Shown here in pieces: positions 1 to 8,761 of a stretch of 64,000 bases of DNA. The notes under the pieces were generated by a model, which was not told the DNA's origin, ran no database searches, and saw only the letters and a list, made by a program, of their open reading frames with translations. The stretch is from positions 1 through 64,000 of the forward strand of contig DATELN010000126.1 of the NCBI GenBank assembly GCA_035276605.1, written 5' to 3'. This stretch comes from GCA-003244245 sp035276605 (GTDB lineage: Bacteria; Actinomycetota; Actinomycetes; Mycobacteriales; Pseudonocardiaceae). The translations under genes were made by a program, and so were the position numbers. How positions within the stretch are numbered: the stretch's first letter is position 1; each line of letters opens with the position of its first letter.

Positions 1-443
1 GCAAGCAAGTACACCGTGCTTTAAGCAACGCACCCCGAGTACTCATCACGAAGCCATTGCCCTACACCGACCTAGTCCGACTGCTCTCGGTGTCCACTCT
101 CGCACTTTCCGACTCCGGAGGTATACAAGAGGAAGCACCCAGCTTTGGTGTTCCTGTACTCGTATTGCGTGAAGTCACTGAGCGCATTGAGGCGATTACG
201 TCAGGCTGCGCCATGCTTGTTGGCACAAACCGCCGCCGAATCTTCGAAACGGCTAGTTGGTTGCTCACCGACGCAGAGGCCCGCCGCGCGATGACTGCGG
301 CCGGTAATCCCTTCGGCGATGGCCGCGCCGCCGAGCGCGCCGAGCAGGCGATCTCATGGCTGCTGAACCTGCGGCAACGCCCGCCCGACCAGCTAATCAA
401 CGCCTCATCCCTTCCGCGACCTGCGGCGCTCGGTAGGACATGA
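1..443 (+). CDS. wecB: UDP-N-acetylglucosamine 2-epimerase, C-terminal part (cut by window edge)
   Basis: The reading frame is open to the left edge, so the N-terminal part lies outside the window. The visible 146 residues match the end of WecB/MnaA, which interconverts UDP-GlcNAc and UDP-ManNAc in the cytoplasm for surface polysaccharide synthesis. The family signature DSGGIQEEAPSFGVPVLVLR (substrate-binding loop) is followed by TERIEAITSGCAMLVG, both in the usual places. The tail after about LLNLRQ is poorly conserved, as is normal. The location at the edge of a polysaccharide locus fits. The symbol rests on the C-terminal half only. Confidence 0.85.
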   Translation, partial: KQVHRALSNAPRVLITKPLPYTDLVRLLSVSTLALSDSGGIQEEAPSFGVPVLVLREVTERIEAITSGCAMLVGTNRRRIFETASWLLTDAEARRAMTAAGNPFGDGRAAERAEQAISWLLNLRQRPPDQLINASSLPRPAALGRT

Positions 444-819
444 TATGGCACATCAATGGCATGGCGGGCCAGTCGCAGCGTCGCCTAAGCCCCAGCGCCC
501 AGCAGTAATCACTGAATTTAATTCGCACGTTATACAGCGGCGACACGGGTTGTGACATCCGTTTTTGATAAACTCAGAATCGAGATCGACTGCGGTTGTA
601 CTATGCGACCCTGCTTTTTCCATGTCCGATCACAACCTGTACAACGCGGTCAGCCTAGACGGGTAGCGTGAGATCAAACATCAACTAAGAGGTGGAGAAC
701 ATCCCGCTAGCAGACTATACTCTTGAACTGCACTGATGCAGTGATTGCAATCTGCGCCATCATCGCTCCTCCGATTCGCGCGCCACACCGCACCAGTCGA
801 TACAGCTGGAAGGAAAGCG
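444..819. other. Intergenic stretch, no gene seen
   Basis: This 376-base stretch between the epimerase and the lipoprotein is less GC-rich than its surroundings. No frame on either strand has plausible codon use or a ribosome site. I see no tRNA, hairpin terminator or clear promoter. It probably holds the promoter of the downstream lipoprotein gene. Confidence 0.5.
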
Positions 820-1434
820 ATGACATGGAGCCGCGCTACGGTTGGCCTGCTGCTGATGATGCTCCTCGCAACAGCGTGCGGCAACCCATCAAACTCACCC
901 GGTTGGCTCGTTACTACCTACTACACAGCCGTCGAATCATTGCACAGTGGACCATTCACCCGTGTAATCGGCTGTCTCCGACTCGACTGCCAGAATGGGC
1001 ATGACGATCTTGGCTACTACCCGGCTGATTTCGTGCGCGCCGTGCATGACGAGGGCACCGGTCGAATCACTAACGGCCGGTACGCGGGCATGTATCTGAA
1101 CTGGTCCGCGGGCGTCGGCTATTGGCTCGACACCGCGGCAAGGGACGCATACGGCCATCCGCTGCAGAGGTTTCGCACTGCCGCGGCGGATGGCTTGGCT
1201 AAGGGCACTGCTGTTCGGTTAAGCAGCTGCGGCTATGTTGACAATGGAAAGCCACCGGCTACCGAGGTATGCGCGCGGCTGCGGGCCCCGACATGGGTCA
1301 TCAACGACTCCTTCACACCTGGGTCGGGCGGGAGCTATCACATCGACCTGTACATCGGCGAGGAGACCGGGTCCGGCATCCGCTCAAGCCCCTTGTACAC
1401 CACCTTGCATAATGCCGTCCTCAGCATCGGCTGA
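820..1434 (+). CDS. Secreted lipoprotein with 3D (Asp-Asp-Asp) barrel domain
   Basis: The 204-residue product starts at the ATG at 820, with a GGAAGG ribosome site just upstream. It opens with a lipoprotein signal peptide ending in the lipobox LATAC, so it should be lipid-anchored outside the membrane. The C-terminal half resembles the 3D domain of MltA/RlpA-like double-psi barrels: AAADGLAKGTAVRLSSCG, then a spaced WVINDSFTPGSGG and HIDLYIGEE, which match the DTGG and HIDLY positions. Such domains act on or bind peptidoglycan glycan strands. The first 80 residues are not recognised. A fragment resembling its last 30 residues recurs at 2028. The role is inferred from the domain only. Confidence 0.7.
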   Translation: MTWSRATVGLLLMMLLATACGNPSNSPGWLVTTYYTAVESLHSGPFTRVIGCLRLDCQNGHDDLGYYPADFVRAVHDEGTGRITNGRYAGMYLNWSAGVGYWLDTAARDAYGHPLQRFRTAAADGLAKGTAVRLSSCGYVDNGKPPATEVCARLRAPTWVINDSFTPGSGGSYHIDLYIGEETGSGIRSSPLYTTLHNAVLSIG

Positions 1435-1512
1435 TACGGCGACCCAATATCGCCAGCTACCGGTCGGTCACGACCGGACTAAGATCCGCGTCGACGGGGC
1501 AAAACGTTTAGG

Positions 1513-2027
1513 TTACTGCCGCAATTCAAAGGGCGGAGGCGACGCAGCACGTCCTACCGACATGCCCAGGGCTTCCACCATGTCGTCGACGGTGATGGCT
1601 TGGGCGTCCCGGTGCATGGCCAGTTTCCGCCGGGCGAGCTCAGTAGCCAGCTGCTGCTGATGGTCGTCAACCTGCTCACCACGGGCCGGATCCCGGACAG
1701 CCAGGATCGGGTAGCGGCCGGCGTTGAGCGCGGCCAGCGCCGACCCGGTGCCGGCGTGGCTGATCACGATGTCCGCTTTGGCGAGCGCAGCGCCCAACTC
1801 AGCCGCCGGTAGTGCTGGTGTGGCCTGGATGGGGAGATCGTCCACCGGGGTGTCCGCGGTCTGCCACAGCACCTCCACCTGAAGCCCGGTCGCCTGAGCT
1901 AGCGCGCCTTCCGGCGTAAGCAGCGGCACCAAGTGCTCGAACAACCGCCGGAACGGATATTGAGTGGCCGCCCCCACGGTGACCACGACCTGGATCACCG
2001 CATCGGGCTCCCGGGCCACGGCGGCGG
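1513..2027 (-). pseudogene. Truncated copy of Alg14-Alg13-type glycosyltransferase
   Basis: The deduced sequence from AAVAREPDAVIQ to the C-terminus is closely similar to the last half of the intact glycosyltransferase at 6522-7496, including HAGTGSALAALNAGRYPILA. The whole Alg14-like N-terminal half is missing. Similarity to the intact gene stops abruptly at 2027/2028, where the sequence changes to a fragment of a 3D-domain gene. Substitutions are scattered along the roughly 515 bases, so the duplication is not recent. No start codon with a ribosome site exists at the break, so the copy is probably not functional. Confidence 0.8.
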
Positions 2028-2118
2028 CCGCCACCACATCGACTTGTATCTCGGCGAGGAGACTGCACTGGGTATCAGCCGCAATCCGCTCTATACCACG
2101 CTGCGTGGCGTGGTGCTT
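2028..2118 (+). pseudogene. 3' fragment of a second 3D-domain lipoprotein gene
   Basis: Read on the plus strand, this stretch gives HHIDLYLGEETALGI and NPLYTTLRGVV. These align with HIDLYIGEETGSGI and SPLYTTLHNAV at the end of the lipoprotein at 820-1434. No upstream part of that gene is present, because the sequence to the left is the antisense of the glycosyltransferase remnant. It is the tail of a diverged paralogue left by a rearrangement. The original stop codon is gone. Confidence 0.65.
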
Positions 2119-2361
2119 TTATATCGGCTGAGCAGCGGTCGACCAAATGGTGCAACGCGGTCGACTGCCGCTACCCCATCTGCCGTAGCAAAGCTTTTTC
2201 ATACCTTTTGTTAATCTGAAATTCCTTCAATGATAGCCCATGTCGTGCAATATCGCCGGCTAACGGAACCGCATGACTCGCCGATTGTCCCAGTGTCACC
2301 GTCCACTGGAATCGAGGCGATCACGGTTGGGTGACTGCCCCAGTGAAAGGGAAGTTCCGCC

Positions 2362-3276
2362 ATGACCGTCTCCTTATTCGCGATTTTTGCCGTGGTGTTC
2401 GCGTTGGTCGCGCTCGTGATAATGCTCGACCTGCTGCGTATCACCCGACGATTGCGTCATGCCGGCGCGACCCGCGCTGTAGTTGTCGCCACAGCTGTGA
2501 TCGTGGCGATCATCGACATGTACCGCGCCGCACTGCCCGACGCGGTCGCAGGACCCTTCCAGATAGCCACACTGACACTAAATATGGTGGCCCTTGCCGG
2601 CATCCCGCTCCTGCTCGACGCCCAGCGAATTACTCCCCGCACCACACGCTTGCCCCGGCGCATCCTCGCAATCGGAGCCCATCCCGACGATCTGGAAATT
2701 GCTTGCGGAGGCACGCTGGCGAAGTTCGTGGACTCTGGTCATGAGGTGCATGGCCTGGTGATGTCCGGTGGTGGGAGGGGCGGCGACGGCTGCGCCCGGC
2801 CTGGCGAGGCGCTGGCGGCCGCACAATTCATGCGGCTGACCAGTCTCAGTGTGCTCGGGCTGCCAGATACGGAGCTGCCTGCTCACCAACGGACGATGAT
2901 CGAGGCGATTGAGACAACGCTGTCCCGGCTCAATGCCGACATCGTACTGACTCATTCGATCAATGATGTCCATCAAGACCATCAAGCGGTGTACCTGGCG
3001 ACGATGCGTGCCGCGCGCAATCATCCCGCAATCTTGTCTTACGAAAGCCCGTCGGCGAACGAGCAATTCATGCCCCGCTGGTTCGTCGATATCGACCAGT
3101 ACTTCGACGTCAAGGCCACTGCTGTTTCGGCGCATAGAGATCAGGCGGGCAAGTCGTACTTATCCAAGAAGCACATGAAGGCGGTAGCGGTTGTCCGCGG
3201 CGCGCAGGCGAGGACTCGCTACGCCGAAGGCTTCGAGGTTGTCCGCTTGCTTGATACCCGCGCCGCCGACCTGTGA
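2362..3276 (+). CDS. Membrane-anchored PIG-L family N-acetylglucosamine deacetylase-like protein
   Basis: The 304-residue product begins at an ATG preceded by AAAGGGAAG. Residues 1-90 contain two or three hydrophobic segments, which is unusual because most PIG-L enzymes are soluble. The catalytic domain follows, with the zinc motif AHPDD (106-110) and the second metal site in HSINDVHQDH (198-207). PIG-L enzymes remove acetyl groups from N-acetylglucosamine in glycans or glycolipids. The gene overlaps the ATP-grasp gene by 4 bases and starts a tightly packed cluster, so it probably deacetylates the polymer or lipid intermediate made there. The substrate is inferred. Confidence 0.85.
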   Translation: MTVSLFAIFAVVFALVALVIMLDLLRITRRLRHAGATRAVVVATAVIVAIIDMYRAALPDAVAGPFQIATLTLNMVALAGIPLLLDAQRITPRTTRLPRRILAIGAHPDDLEIACGGTLAKFVDSGHEVHGLVMSGGGRGGDGCARPGEALAAAQFMRLTSLSVLGLPDTELPAHQRTMIEAIETTLSRLNADIVLTHSINDVHQDHQAVYLATMRAARNHPAILSYESPSANEQFMPRWFVDIDQYFDVKATAVSAHRDQAGKSYLSKKHMKAVAVVRGAQARTRYAEGFEVVRLLDTRAADL

Positions 3277-4127
3277 GTGCCGCCAGGGTCCTCGTCACGG
3301 GCGTCGGTGGTCCCGCTGGCCGTAGCCTGTACACCCAGCTTGGCCAGCGCGGCATCGACGTGATCGCGGCCGACATGGCCGCGATCGAGCTGCCCAGCGC
3401 GCATCGGATACCGCCTGCAACCGAGCCCTCGTTCGCCGCCAAACTGGCAGCATTGGCTCACTGGGAACGGGCCGACCTAGTCGTGCCGACGGTCACAGAA
3501 GAGCTCGATGTGCTGGCGCAGCCAGGGCAATGGGCAGGTCCGCCCATTGTTCTCGCACCATGGACGGCGGTACGGCTCGCCGCAGATAAGTACCTGACGT
3601 GCATAGAGCTTGAACGCGCCGGTATCGCCGTACCCCGTTTCGCGCTGCCGTCAACGTTGGGCAAAAGATGGCTTGGTACACGTTATCTCAGTAAACCACG
3701 GATTAGCCGGGGTAGCCGCGGCATTGCCATCCATAACGGCTACGACAAATGCGGCCTTGACGATCGGTGGGTATTGCAGGAATACCTGCCGGGACGCGAG
3801 TACGCACCCAATGTCTACTTACACGCCGATCCACAACGCGATGTCGTCATCGTGCTGGAAAAGACCGCGTGCAGCCACGGTGACTACGGCAATGCGACGA
3901 GCGTAATCCGGAAACACAACGCCGCGGTGGCTTCCCTCGCGCGGGCGTCAGCACGGGCACTCGGATTGCGGGGACCCGCTGACATTGATATTCGGTACAA
4001 CGCCGACGGAGTTCCTGCCGTACTCGAAATCAATGCGCGGTTCGGAGCGAACTCCGCGCATGCCCCTGAGATTGTCGACGCACTGCTCGACGAGTGGTTG
4101 CCGCAGTTGCGCAGCGAGGTCGCATGA
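3273..4127 (+). CDS. ATP-grasp domain ligase (PylC/CarB-like)
   Basis: The 284-residue protein starts with GTG inside the stop region of the PIG-L gene (4-base overlap). It has a Rossmann-like pre-ATP-grasp N-terminus (VLVTGVGGPAGRSL), a Lys in the ATP-binding stretch DKYLTCIELERAGI, the loop SKPRISRGSRGI, then VLQEYLPGREY and the metal-binding end VLEINARFGANSAHAPEI. ATP-grasp ligases of this type join a carboxylate to an amine. Directly between a deacetylase and a glycan synthase, it could attach an amino acid or acyl group to a freed sugar amine. That role is inference; the fold assignment is firm. Confidence 0.8.
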   Translation: MSAARVLVTGVGGPAGRSLYTQLGQRGIDVIAADMAAIELPSAHRIPPATEPSFAAKLAALAHWERADLVVPTVTEELDVLAQPGQWAGPPIVLAPWTAVRLAADKYLTCIELERAGIAVPRFALPSTLGKRWLGTRYLSKPRISRGSRGIAIHNGYDKCGLDDRWVLQEYLPGREYAPNVYLHADPQRDVVIVLEKTACSHGDYGNATSVIRKHNAAVASLARASARALGLRGPADIDIRYNADGVPAVLEINARFGANSAHAPEIVDALLDEWLPQLRSEVA

Positions 4128-5359
4128 CGAACGCCGCCGCTGCGACATTCTTCGCGATGAGCATGCCTATCTTCGTGCTCGGGCTGCTGCGACTGGTCTA
4201 CTTCCCACTAGCGGTGGCTTTCGAACTACGTCCGGGGCGAAACATGGTTTTCAACAGCTCTGTGCCACTGGTGACAGTGGTGGTTCCAGCTTTCAACGAG
4301 GGTCGAGTCCTGCGCAATTGTGTGGACTCAATCTTGGCGTCGACCTACCGAACGATCGAAATCGTCCTTGTCGATGATGGCTCCACCGACGATACGCTGG
4401 CCGTGATGCGCTGCTACGCGGACCATCCAGCGGTGACTGTGCTTACCCGGCCGAACGGGGGTAAGGGCGCCGCCCTCAACGCCGGTATCGCCGTGGCCAA
4501 GGGCGAAATCGTTCTACTGGTCGACGCGGATGGGATTTTCACCGCAACCACGGTTGTCGACATTCTTCGAGGCTTCGACGGACCGCGAGTAGGCGCAGTG
4601 TGCGGCAACGACACGCCAGTGAACCTGGACCGCTTGCAGACTCGCCTGCTCGCTGTACTCACCCATACCGGGACGGGTTTCGTCCGCCGAGCGCTTGCGC
4701 TCATCGGCTGCCTACCGATCGTGTCAGGCAATCTCGGTGCATTTCGCAAGTCAGTCCTCGATGAGGTCGGCGGCCTGCGGGAAGACATCGTCGGAGAGGA
4801 TCTCGAGCTCACCTGGCGGATTCGCCGCGCGGGCTACTCGGTCAGCTTCCGCCCCGACGCGAAGGTCTACGCGGAAGTACCCTCCACCGTCCGGGGATTG
4901 TGGCGTCAGCGGATTCGCTGGAGCCGCGGCTTCATTCAAACCGTACGGCTACACCGGGACCTGCTCTTCCGCCCGCGTTACGGCCTTTTCGGCTGTTGGC
5001 TGCCGATCAATGTGACTTCTATGCTCGTCGTTCCGGTGTTGCAGGTGGCAGCTCTGCTGCTGGTGCCGGTGCTGGCCGCGACGACTAACTCGCCGGTGCC
5101 CCCTTCGGTGCTGGGTGCGCTCGGCTGGCTTGGGCTTGTCGTCGGCGTGATCACCGCATTTTGTGCGATCCTGCTGGACCGCGCGTACGCCGACCTGCGT
5201 CTGCTTTATGTGGTTCCGTTGTGGGTGGTCTACTCGGCGCTCCTTTCGCTCGTGGTGGTGGTTGCGCTTTGGCAGGAGATCCGGGGCAGCGAAGCGCGCT
5301 GGAACAAGCTGGCCCGTACGGGCGTCGTCAGTCGTGACGGACTGGCGCAGGGCGGTTGA
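4124..5359 (+). CDS. Processive family 2 glycosyltransferase (PgaC/hyaluronan synthase-like)
   Basis: The start is the ATG at 4124, overlapping the previous stop as ATGA, giving 411 residues. A hydrophobic segment lies near the N-terminus and several lie at the C-terminus. The GT2 core shows VVVPAFNEG, VDDGSTDDT, the DxD motif LVDADG, the acceptor/base motif EDLELTWRI and QRIRW (Q/RxxRW). Those last motifs mark processive membrane synthases that polymerise and extrude a beta-linked sugar chain. With a PIG-L deacetylase and a glycoside-hydrolase-like protein on either side, the cluster resembles in content a poly-N-acetylglucosamine system. The sugar is not determined by the sequence. Confidence 0.9.
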   Translation: MTNAAAATFFAMSMPIFVLGLLRLVYFPLAVAFELRPGRNMVFNSSVPLVTVVVPAFNEGRVLRNCVDSILASTYRTIEIVLVDDGSTDDTLAVMRCYADHPAVTVLTRPNGGKGAALNAGIAVAKGEIVLLVDADGIFTATTVVDILRGFDGPRVGAVCGNDTPVNLDRLQTRLLAVLTHTGTGFVRRALALIGCLPIVSGNLGAFRKSVLDEVGGLREDIVGEDLELTWRIRRAGYSVSFRPDAKVYAEVPSTVRGLWRQRIRWSRGFIQTVRLHRDLLFRPRYGLFGCWLPINVTSMLVVPVLQVAALLLVPVLAATTNSPVPPSVLGALGWLGLVVGVITAFCAILLDRAYADLRLLYVVPLWVVYSALLSLVVVVALWQEIRGSEARWNKLARTGVVSRDGLAQGG

Positions 5360-5360
5360 C

Positions 5361-6494
5361 GTGTGCCCCAGCGTGCTGCTTCCGGCGTATCTGCTGGTGC
5401 TGTCTCTGCTCACAGGTCAGCTGTTCACGCAGATCTCGTGCGATCCGCCCGAACGGGAACCGTGTTCGGCGCCGGTCGCCGCCGCACCGGCTGGACGTGC
5501 TCCACTGCGCGCCGTCAGCCTGGGATTTGACGACGTACAGCGCACCCCGGAGCAACTCGCCGGCCTCGATACCCAGATGTCGCGCAGCGGAGTCACGGCC
5601 GTTGGGGTGAGCGCCGGTCGGGCGGATTGGACGACATTCCCGTGGCCGGCCGCGCCGGATGCCTGGTCGGCCCCCGTACGCGCCGACGGACACGATTTGT
5701 TCGGCGACGCCATCCGAGTGCTAGGGGCTGGCAAGTACACCTCGGCCGTCGTGGACGTCTTCGCTGAGCGTTATCTTGCTGCCCACCCCGACCTCGCTGC
5801 GCGCGATAGCAGCGGCCAGCGGGTGCCATATCAGGCCAGCACGGTCGAGCTTGTGAATGGTGAGTTAGGCCGGCGGCTGCTCGCAATGATCGACTATCTA
5901 GCTCGGACGTACCCGATCGACTCAGTGGATCTCACTGAGCTGCAGTACCACTCAGAGGGATTCGGGGAGGACGACAAGCAGGCCTATCTCGCGGCCACGG
6001 GTCACAGTGACTGGCCTCGGGACTCCAGTGGCGCCATTGCCGTTGATGACCCATCGATTGGGCGGTGGCGCTCAGGGCTGATTGCGGATTTTGTTCGCCG
6101 AGCTGCGGACATCGTGCACGCTCAGCACAAGGAGCTCATTGTTGACGTTCGAGTCTCGCGCGATGATCCCAGTCGCGATGGCGAGGAGAACGGCCAGTGC
6201 TATCGGGCGCTGCTCGTTCATGCCGATCGGCTTCTGGTATGGAATTATTTCGGCTTGGCGTCCGGTTCACCGGAGGACACCCGCAAACTTGCCAAACACC
6301 TGTCTCAGCTAGGACGCGGCCGATTCATCATGAGTATCGGGCTGTGGGGACCTGACAACAGTGTAGTCGGCCCGGACGACCTCACCATCGCGCTACGTAG
6401 CTCAGAGCGGGGCGGAGTTCCGGATGAATGGGTGACACCCTACGGCCTCATGACCGACGTCCACTGGAAGGCACTCGCCTTCAACTGGACGTGA
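5361..6494 (+). CDS. Secreted putative glycoside hydrolase (GHL-type barrel)
   Basis: Translation probably starts at the GTG at 5361, one base after the synthase stop, giving 377 residues. A hydrophobic signal segment (PAYLLVLSLLTGQLF) is followed by a Cys and a Pro/Ala linker. The body looks like a TIM barrel of the uncharacterised GHL10/GHL13 type: GVTAVGVSAG near the start, an acidic DSVDLTELQYHSEGFGED loop where the catalytic acids of this group lie, then IADFVRRAADIVHAQ and LLVWNYFGL. PgaB carries such a domain to cleave its polymer. Position after the synthase supports a trimming role. The family assignment is by pattern and needs a profile search. Confidence 0.6.
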   Translation: MCPSVLLPAYLLVLSLLTGQLFTQISCDPPEREPCSAPVAAAPAGRAPLRAVSLGFDDVQRTPEQLAGLDTQMSRSGVTAVGVSAGRADWTTFPWPAAPDAWSAPVRADGHDLFGDAIRVLGAGKYTSAVVDVFAERYLAAHPDLAARDSSGQRVPYQASTVELVNGELGRRLLAMIDYLARTYPIDSVDLTELQYHSEGFGEDDKQAYLAATGHSDWPRDSSGAIAVDDPSIGRWRSGLIADFVRRAADIVHAQHKELIVDVRVSRDDPSRDGEENGQCYRALLVHADRLLVWNYFGLASGSPEDTRKLAKHLSQLGRGRFIMSIGLWGPDNSVVGPDDLTIALRSSERGGVPDEWVTPYGLMTDVHWKALAFNWT

Positions 6495-6521
6495 CCGGTG
6501 AGTTGGTCACGCATTGCAACG

Positions 6522-7496
6522 CTAATGGCGTAGTTCCAAAGGCGGAGGCGAGGCGGTGCGTCGCACCGACATGCCCAGCGCCTCCACCATGTCGTCGACG
6601 GTGATGGCTTGGGCGTCGCGCTGCATCGCCAGCTTGCGCCGAGCAAGTTCGGTAGCCAACTGCTGCTGATGGTCGTCGACCTGCTCACCACGGGCCGGGT
6701 CTCGGACGGCCAGGATCGGGTAGCGGCCGGCGTTGAGCGCGGCCAGCGCCGATCCGGTGCCGGCGTGGCTGATCACGATGTCCGCCTTGGCGAGTGCGGC
6801 GCCCAACTCAGCCGCCGGCAGTGCTGGCGTGGCTCGAATGGGCAGATCATCCACGGGGGTATCCGCGGTCTGCCACAGCACTTCCACCTGAAGCCCCGTC
6901 GCTCGGGCCAGTTCCCCTTCGGGTGCCAGCAACGGCACGAGGTGCTCGAACAACCGGCGGAACGGATACTGGGTGGCCGCCCCCACGGTGACCACGACCT
7001 GGATCACCGCATCGGGCTCCCGGGCCACGGCGGCGGATTCATAGCCGTCGAACACGCTGCCGGCGTACTGCCAGCGCTCATCCGCCCAGCTCGGATACTG
7101 GGTGTAGGTGCGCACGCCCGGCACCCGCTGGAGGACCCGTCCGGTTACCGACGGCCCGCTCACCCGCGTGGCGCTCTCGATGTAATGGCACTCCACGCCC
7201 CGGGCCGCCAGGTAGGGCAAATAACCCAGCGCGATCCCGGATCCGGTTGACACCGCTCTGGTCAGCTTCCGGCGCGCTAGCAGGCGATGCGCGTTAGGGA
7301 TGCACCGCAGCACATCGGGCACGCTGCGCACGCCGACGTAGGGCACGAACTCCACGTCCCGATCCGCCAGCATTGACCGGCTCTGCTCATTCGCATGAGT
7401 GACCCATACTTCGCCGCCGTTGGGCGGGATACGGCTCGCCAGGCTGTCGAGCTGCGTCAAGTGCCCACCTGTCGTGGCGACAAAAAGCGTGGTCAT
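6522..7496 (-). CDS. Glycosyltransferase, fused Alg14-like and Alg13-like (GT28) domains
   Basis: The 324-residue protein has an N-terminal Alg14/PssD-like half beginning FVATTGGHLTQL and a C-terminal Alg13/MurG-like half with ADIVISHAGTGSALAAL and EQVDDHQQQLATELA (nucleotide-sugar binding). In eukaryotes and many bacteria these are two subunits, the first anchoring the second at the membrane to add the second sugar to a lipid-linked precursor. Here they form one chain. It is transcribed away from the plus-strand cluster and ends 27 bases after the hydrolase (convergent). A truncated copy lies at 1513-2027. Confidence 0.85.
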   Translation of the reverse strand: MTTLFVATTGGHLTQLDSLASRIPPNGGEVWVTHANEQSRSMLADRDVEFVPYVGVRSVPDVLRCIPNAHRLLARRKLTRAVSTGSGIALGYLPYLAARGVECHYIESATRVSGPSVTGRVLQRVPGVRTYTQYPSWADERWQYAGSVFDGYESAAVAREPDAVIQVVVTVGAATQYPFRRLFEHLVPLLAPEGELARATGLQVEVLWQTADTPVDDLPIRATPALPAAELGAALAKADIVISHAGTGSALAALNAGRYPILAVRDPARGEQVDDHQQQLATELARRKLAMQRDAQAITVDDMVEALGMSVRRTASPPPLELRH

Positions 7497-7644
7497 CGAG
7501 AATTACCCCTGTTCACCCTTGAGCACTCACTGCGACGAACTGAATCCGCAGAGTCACAGTACTCCTCCAACGCGTTATCTGACATATCGCGCCGAGGCCA
7601 AAGAGGAGAACGTGCACACCACCACGACACACTGTGCACGAGAG

Positions 7645-7679
7645 CGCGACACGCGGGGCACGGCGGCGCGACACGCCGG
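7645..7679 (+). repeat. CGCGACAC intergenic repeat, copy 1
   Basis: Two CGCGACAC units in direct orientation, about 22 bases apart, end in GGCGCGACACGCCGG. A third, degenerate unit (CACGACACAC) lies about 21 bases upstream. The 35-base layout is shared with 27617-27651 and, inverted, with 26125-26158. All three lie between genes. This copy sits just upstream of the FemAB-like gene. Confidence 0.6.
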
Positions 7680-7708
7680 GCGGAGGTGGGGAAGGTACGG
7701 TCGGCGGC

Positions 7709-8761
7709 GTGAACGAGGCAGAGGGGGAGACCGTACTCATTGATCCGCGTTGTGATCCGCGGTGGCGGGAGCTGGCGTTGGGGCCGCACGGGAGCGTGTT
7801 CACCTCGCCGCTGTGGATTGATGCGGTGTGTGGCACGTACGGGTTCACGCCGGTCGCCAGTGTCCGGCTGGACTGGGACGGCACGCCGCGGGCTGGGCTG
7901 GCGTGGGTGCCGATCAGTGACATACGCGGTGACCGGTTGTCCAGCTTGCCGTTCTCGGACCGGGCCGAGCCGCTGACCGACGACCCCACGGACTGGAAAG
8001 CCCTCGCCGACACCGTCATTACCAGCACCGCACCGCTCACGCTGCGCTGTTTTGATACCGCAGTAGCCGTCGCCGATCCCCGCTTCCGCCAGGTCGGTGA
8101 AGCGGCATGGCACGGTACGCCCCTGGACTCAGACATCGACGAGATTCGGCGGCGGCTGTCCCAGCACGCCCGCCGCAACATCACCATCGCCGAACGGGAA
8201 GGCGTGCGAGTCGAGGCGCGCACCGATCGCGACGCCGTGCACCGCTTCCACGAGCTGCATGTCCTGCTGCGCAAGCGCAAGTACCAGCTGCTGGCCCAAC
8301 CCGTCGAGCTGTTCGACCACATCTGGGACGCCTTCGCACCGAACGACGCCATCGTCACGATGCTGGCCCACGCCGGAGACGAACTGATCGCCGGCGCGGT
8401 ATTCCTCACCTGGCACAACACCCTCTACTACAAATTCGGGGCCTCCCGCCACGAACACCTGGCCAGGCGACCGAACGACGCGATCTTCTGGGCTGGTATC
8501 CGCTGGGGCATCCAACAAGGCGCGCACCTAGTCGACTGGGGGCTGTCTGACCTCGATCAGCCTGGCCTGATCGCCTATAAGCGCAAGTGGGCGACCGAAG
8601 AAAAGCGGATCGTCACCCTGCGCGCCGGCGGTGAGCACGCCCGCAGCAACCCACAGGCCGGCCAGATGCTCGGTAGGCTCACCGAACTGCTCACCGCCGA
8701 ATCGGTTCCGGATGACGTGACGCAGCAGGCCGGTGCGCTGCTATATCGCTACTTCTGCTGA
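7709..8761 (+). CDS. FemAB/GNAT-fold acyltransferase
   Basis: The GTG at 7709 is the preferred start; GGAGGTGGGGAAGG lies upstream, giving 350 residues. The C-terminal half is a FemAB-like GNAT domain: RLSQHARRNITIAEREGV, then HELHVLLRKRKY, LAHAGDELIAGAVFLTW, YKFGASRHEHL and VDWGLSDLDQPGLIAYKRKW. Proteins of this type transfer amino acids from aminoacyl-tRNA or acyl groups to cell-wall and surface glycans. In this locus a modification of the polysaccharide or its precursor is likely. Its last 71 bases overlap the convergent membrane protein gene. Donor and acceptor are unknown. Confidence 0.8.
   Translation: MNEAEGETVLIDPRCDPRWRELALGPHGSVFTSPLWIDAVCGTYGFTPVASVRLDWDGTPRAGLAWVPISDIRGDRLSSLPFSDRAEPLTDDPTDWKALADTVITSTAPLTLRCFDTAVAVADPRFRQVGEAAWHGTPLDSDIDEIRRRLSQHARRNITIAEREGVRVEARTDRDAVHRFHELHVLLRKRKYQLLAQPVELFDHIWDAFAPNDAIVTMLAHAGDELIAGAVFLTWHNTLYYKFGASRHEHLARRPNDAIFWAGIRWGIQQGAHLVDWGLSDLDQPGLIAYKRKWATEEKRIVTLRAGGEHARSNPQAGQMLGRLTELLTAESVPDDVTQQAGALLYRYFC

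Noticed and set aside
1933..2214. Apparent 93-residue plus-strand gene
   Set aside because: It is an accidental join of antisense glycosyltransferase sequence and the tail of a 3D-domain gene, without a ribosome site.
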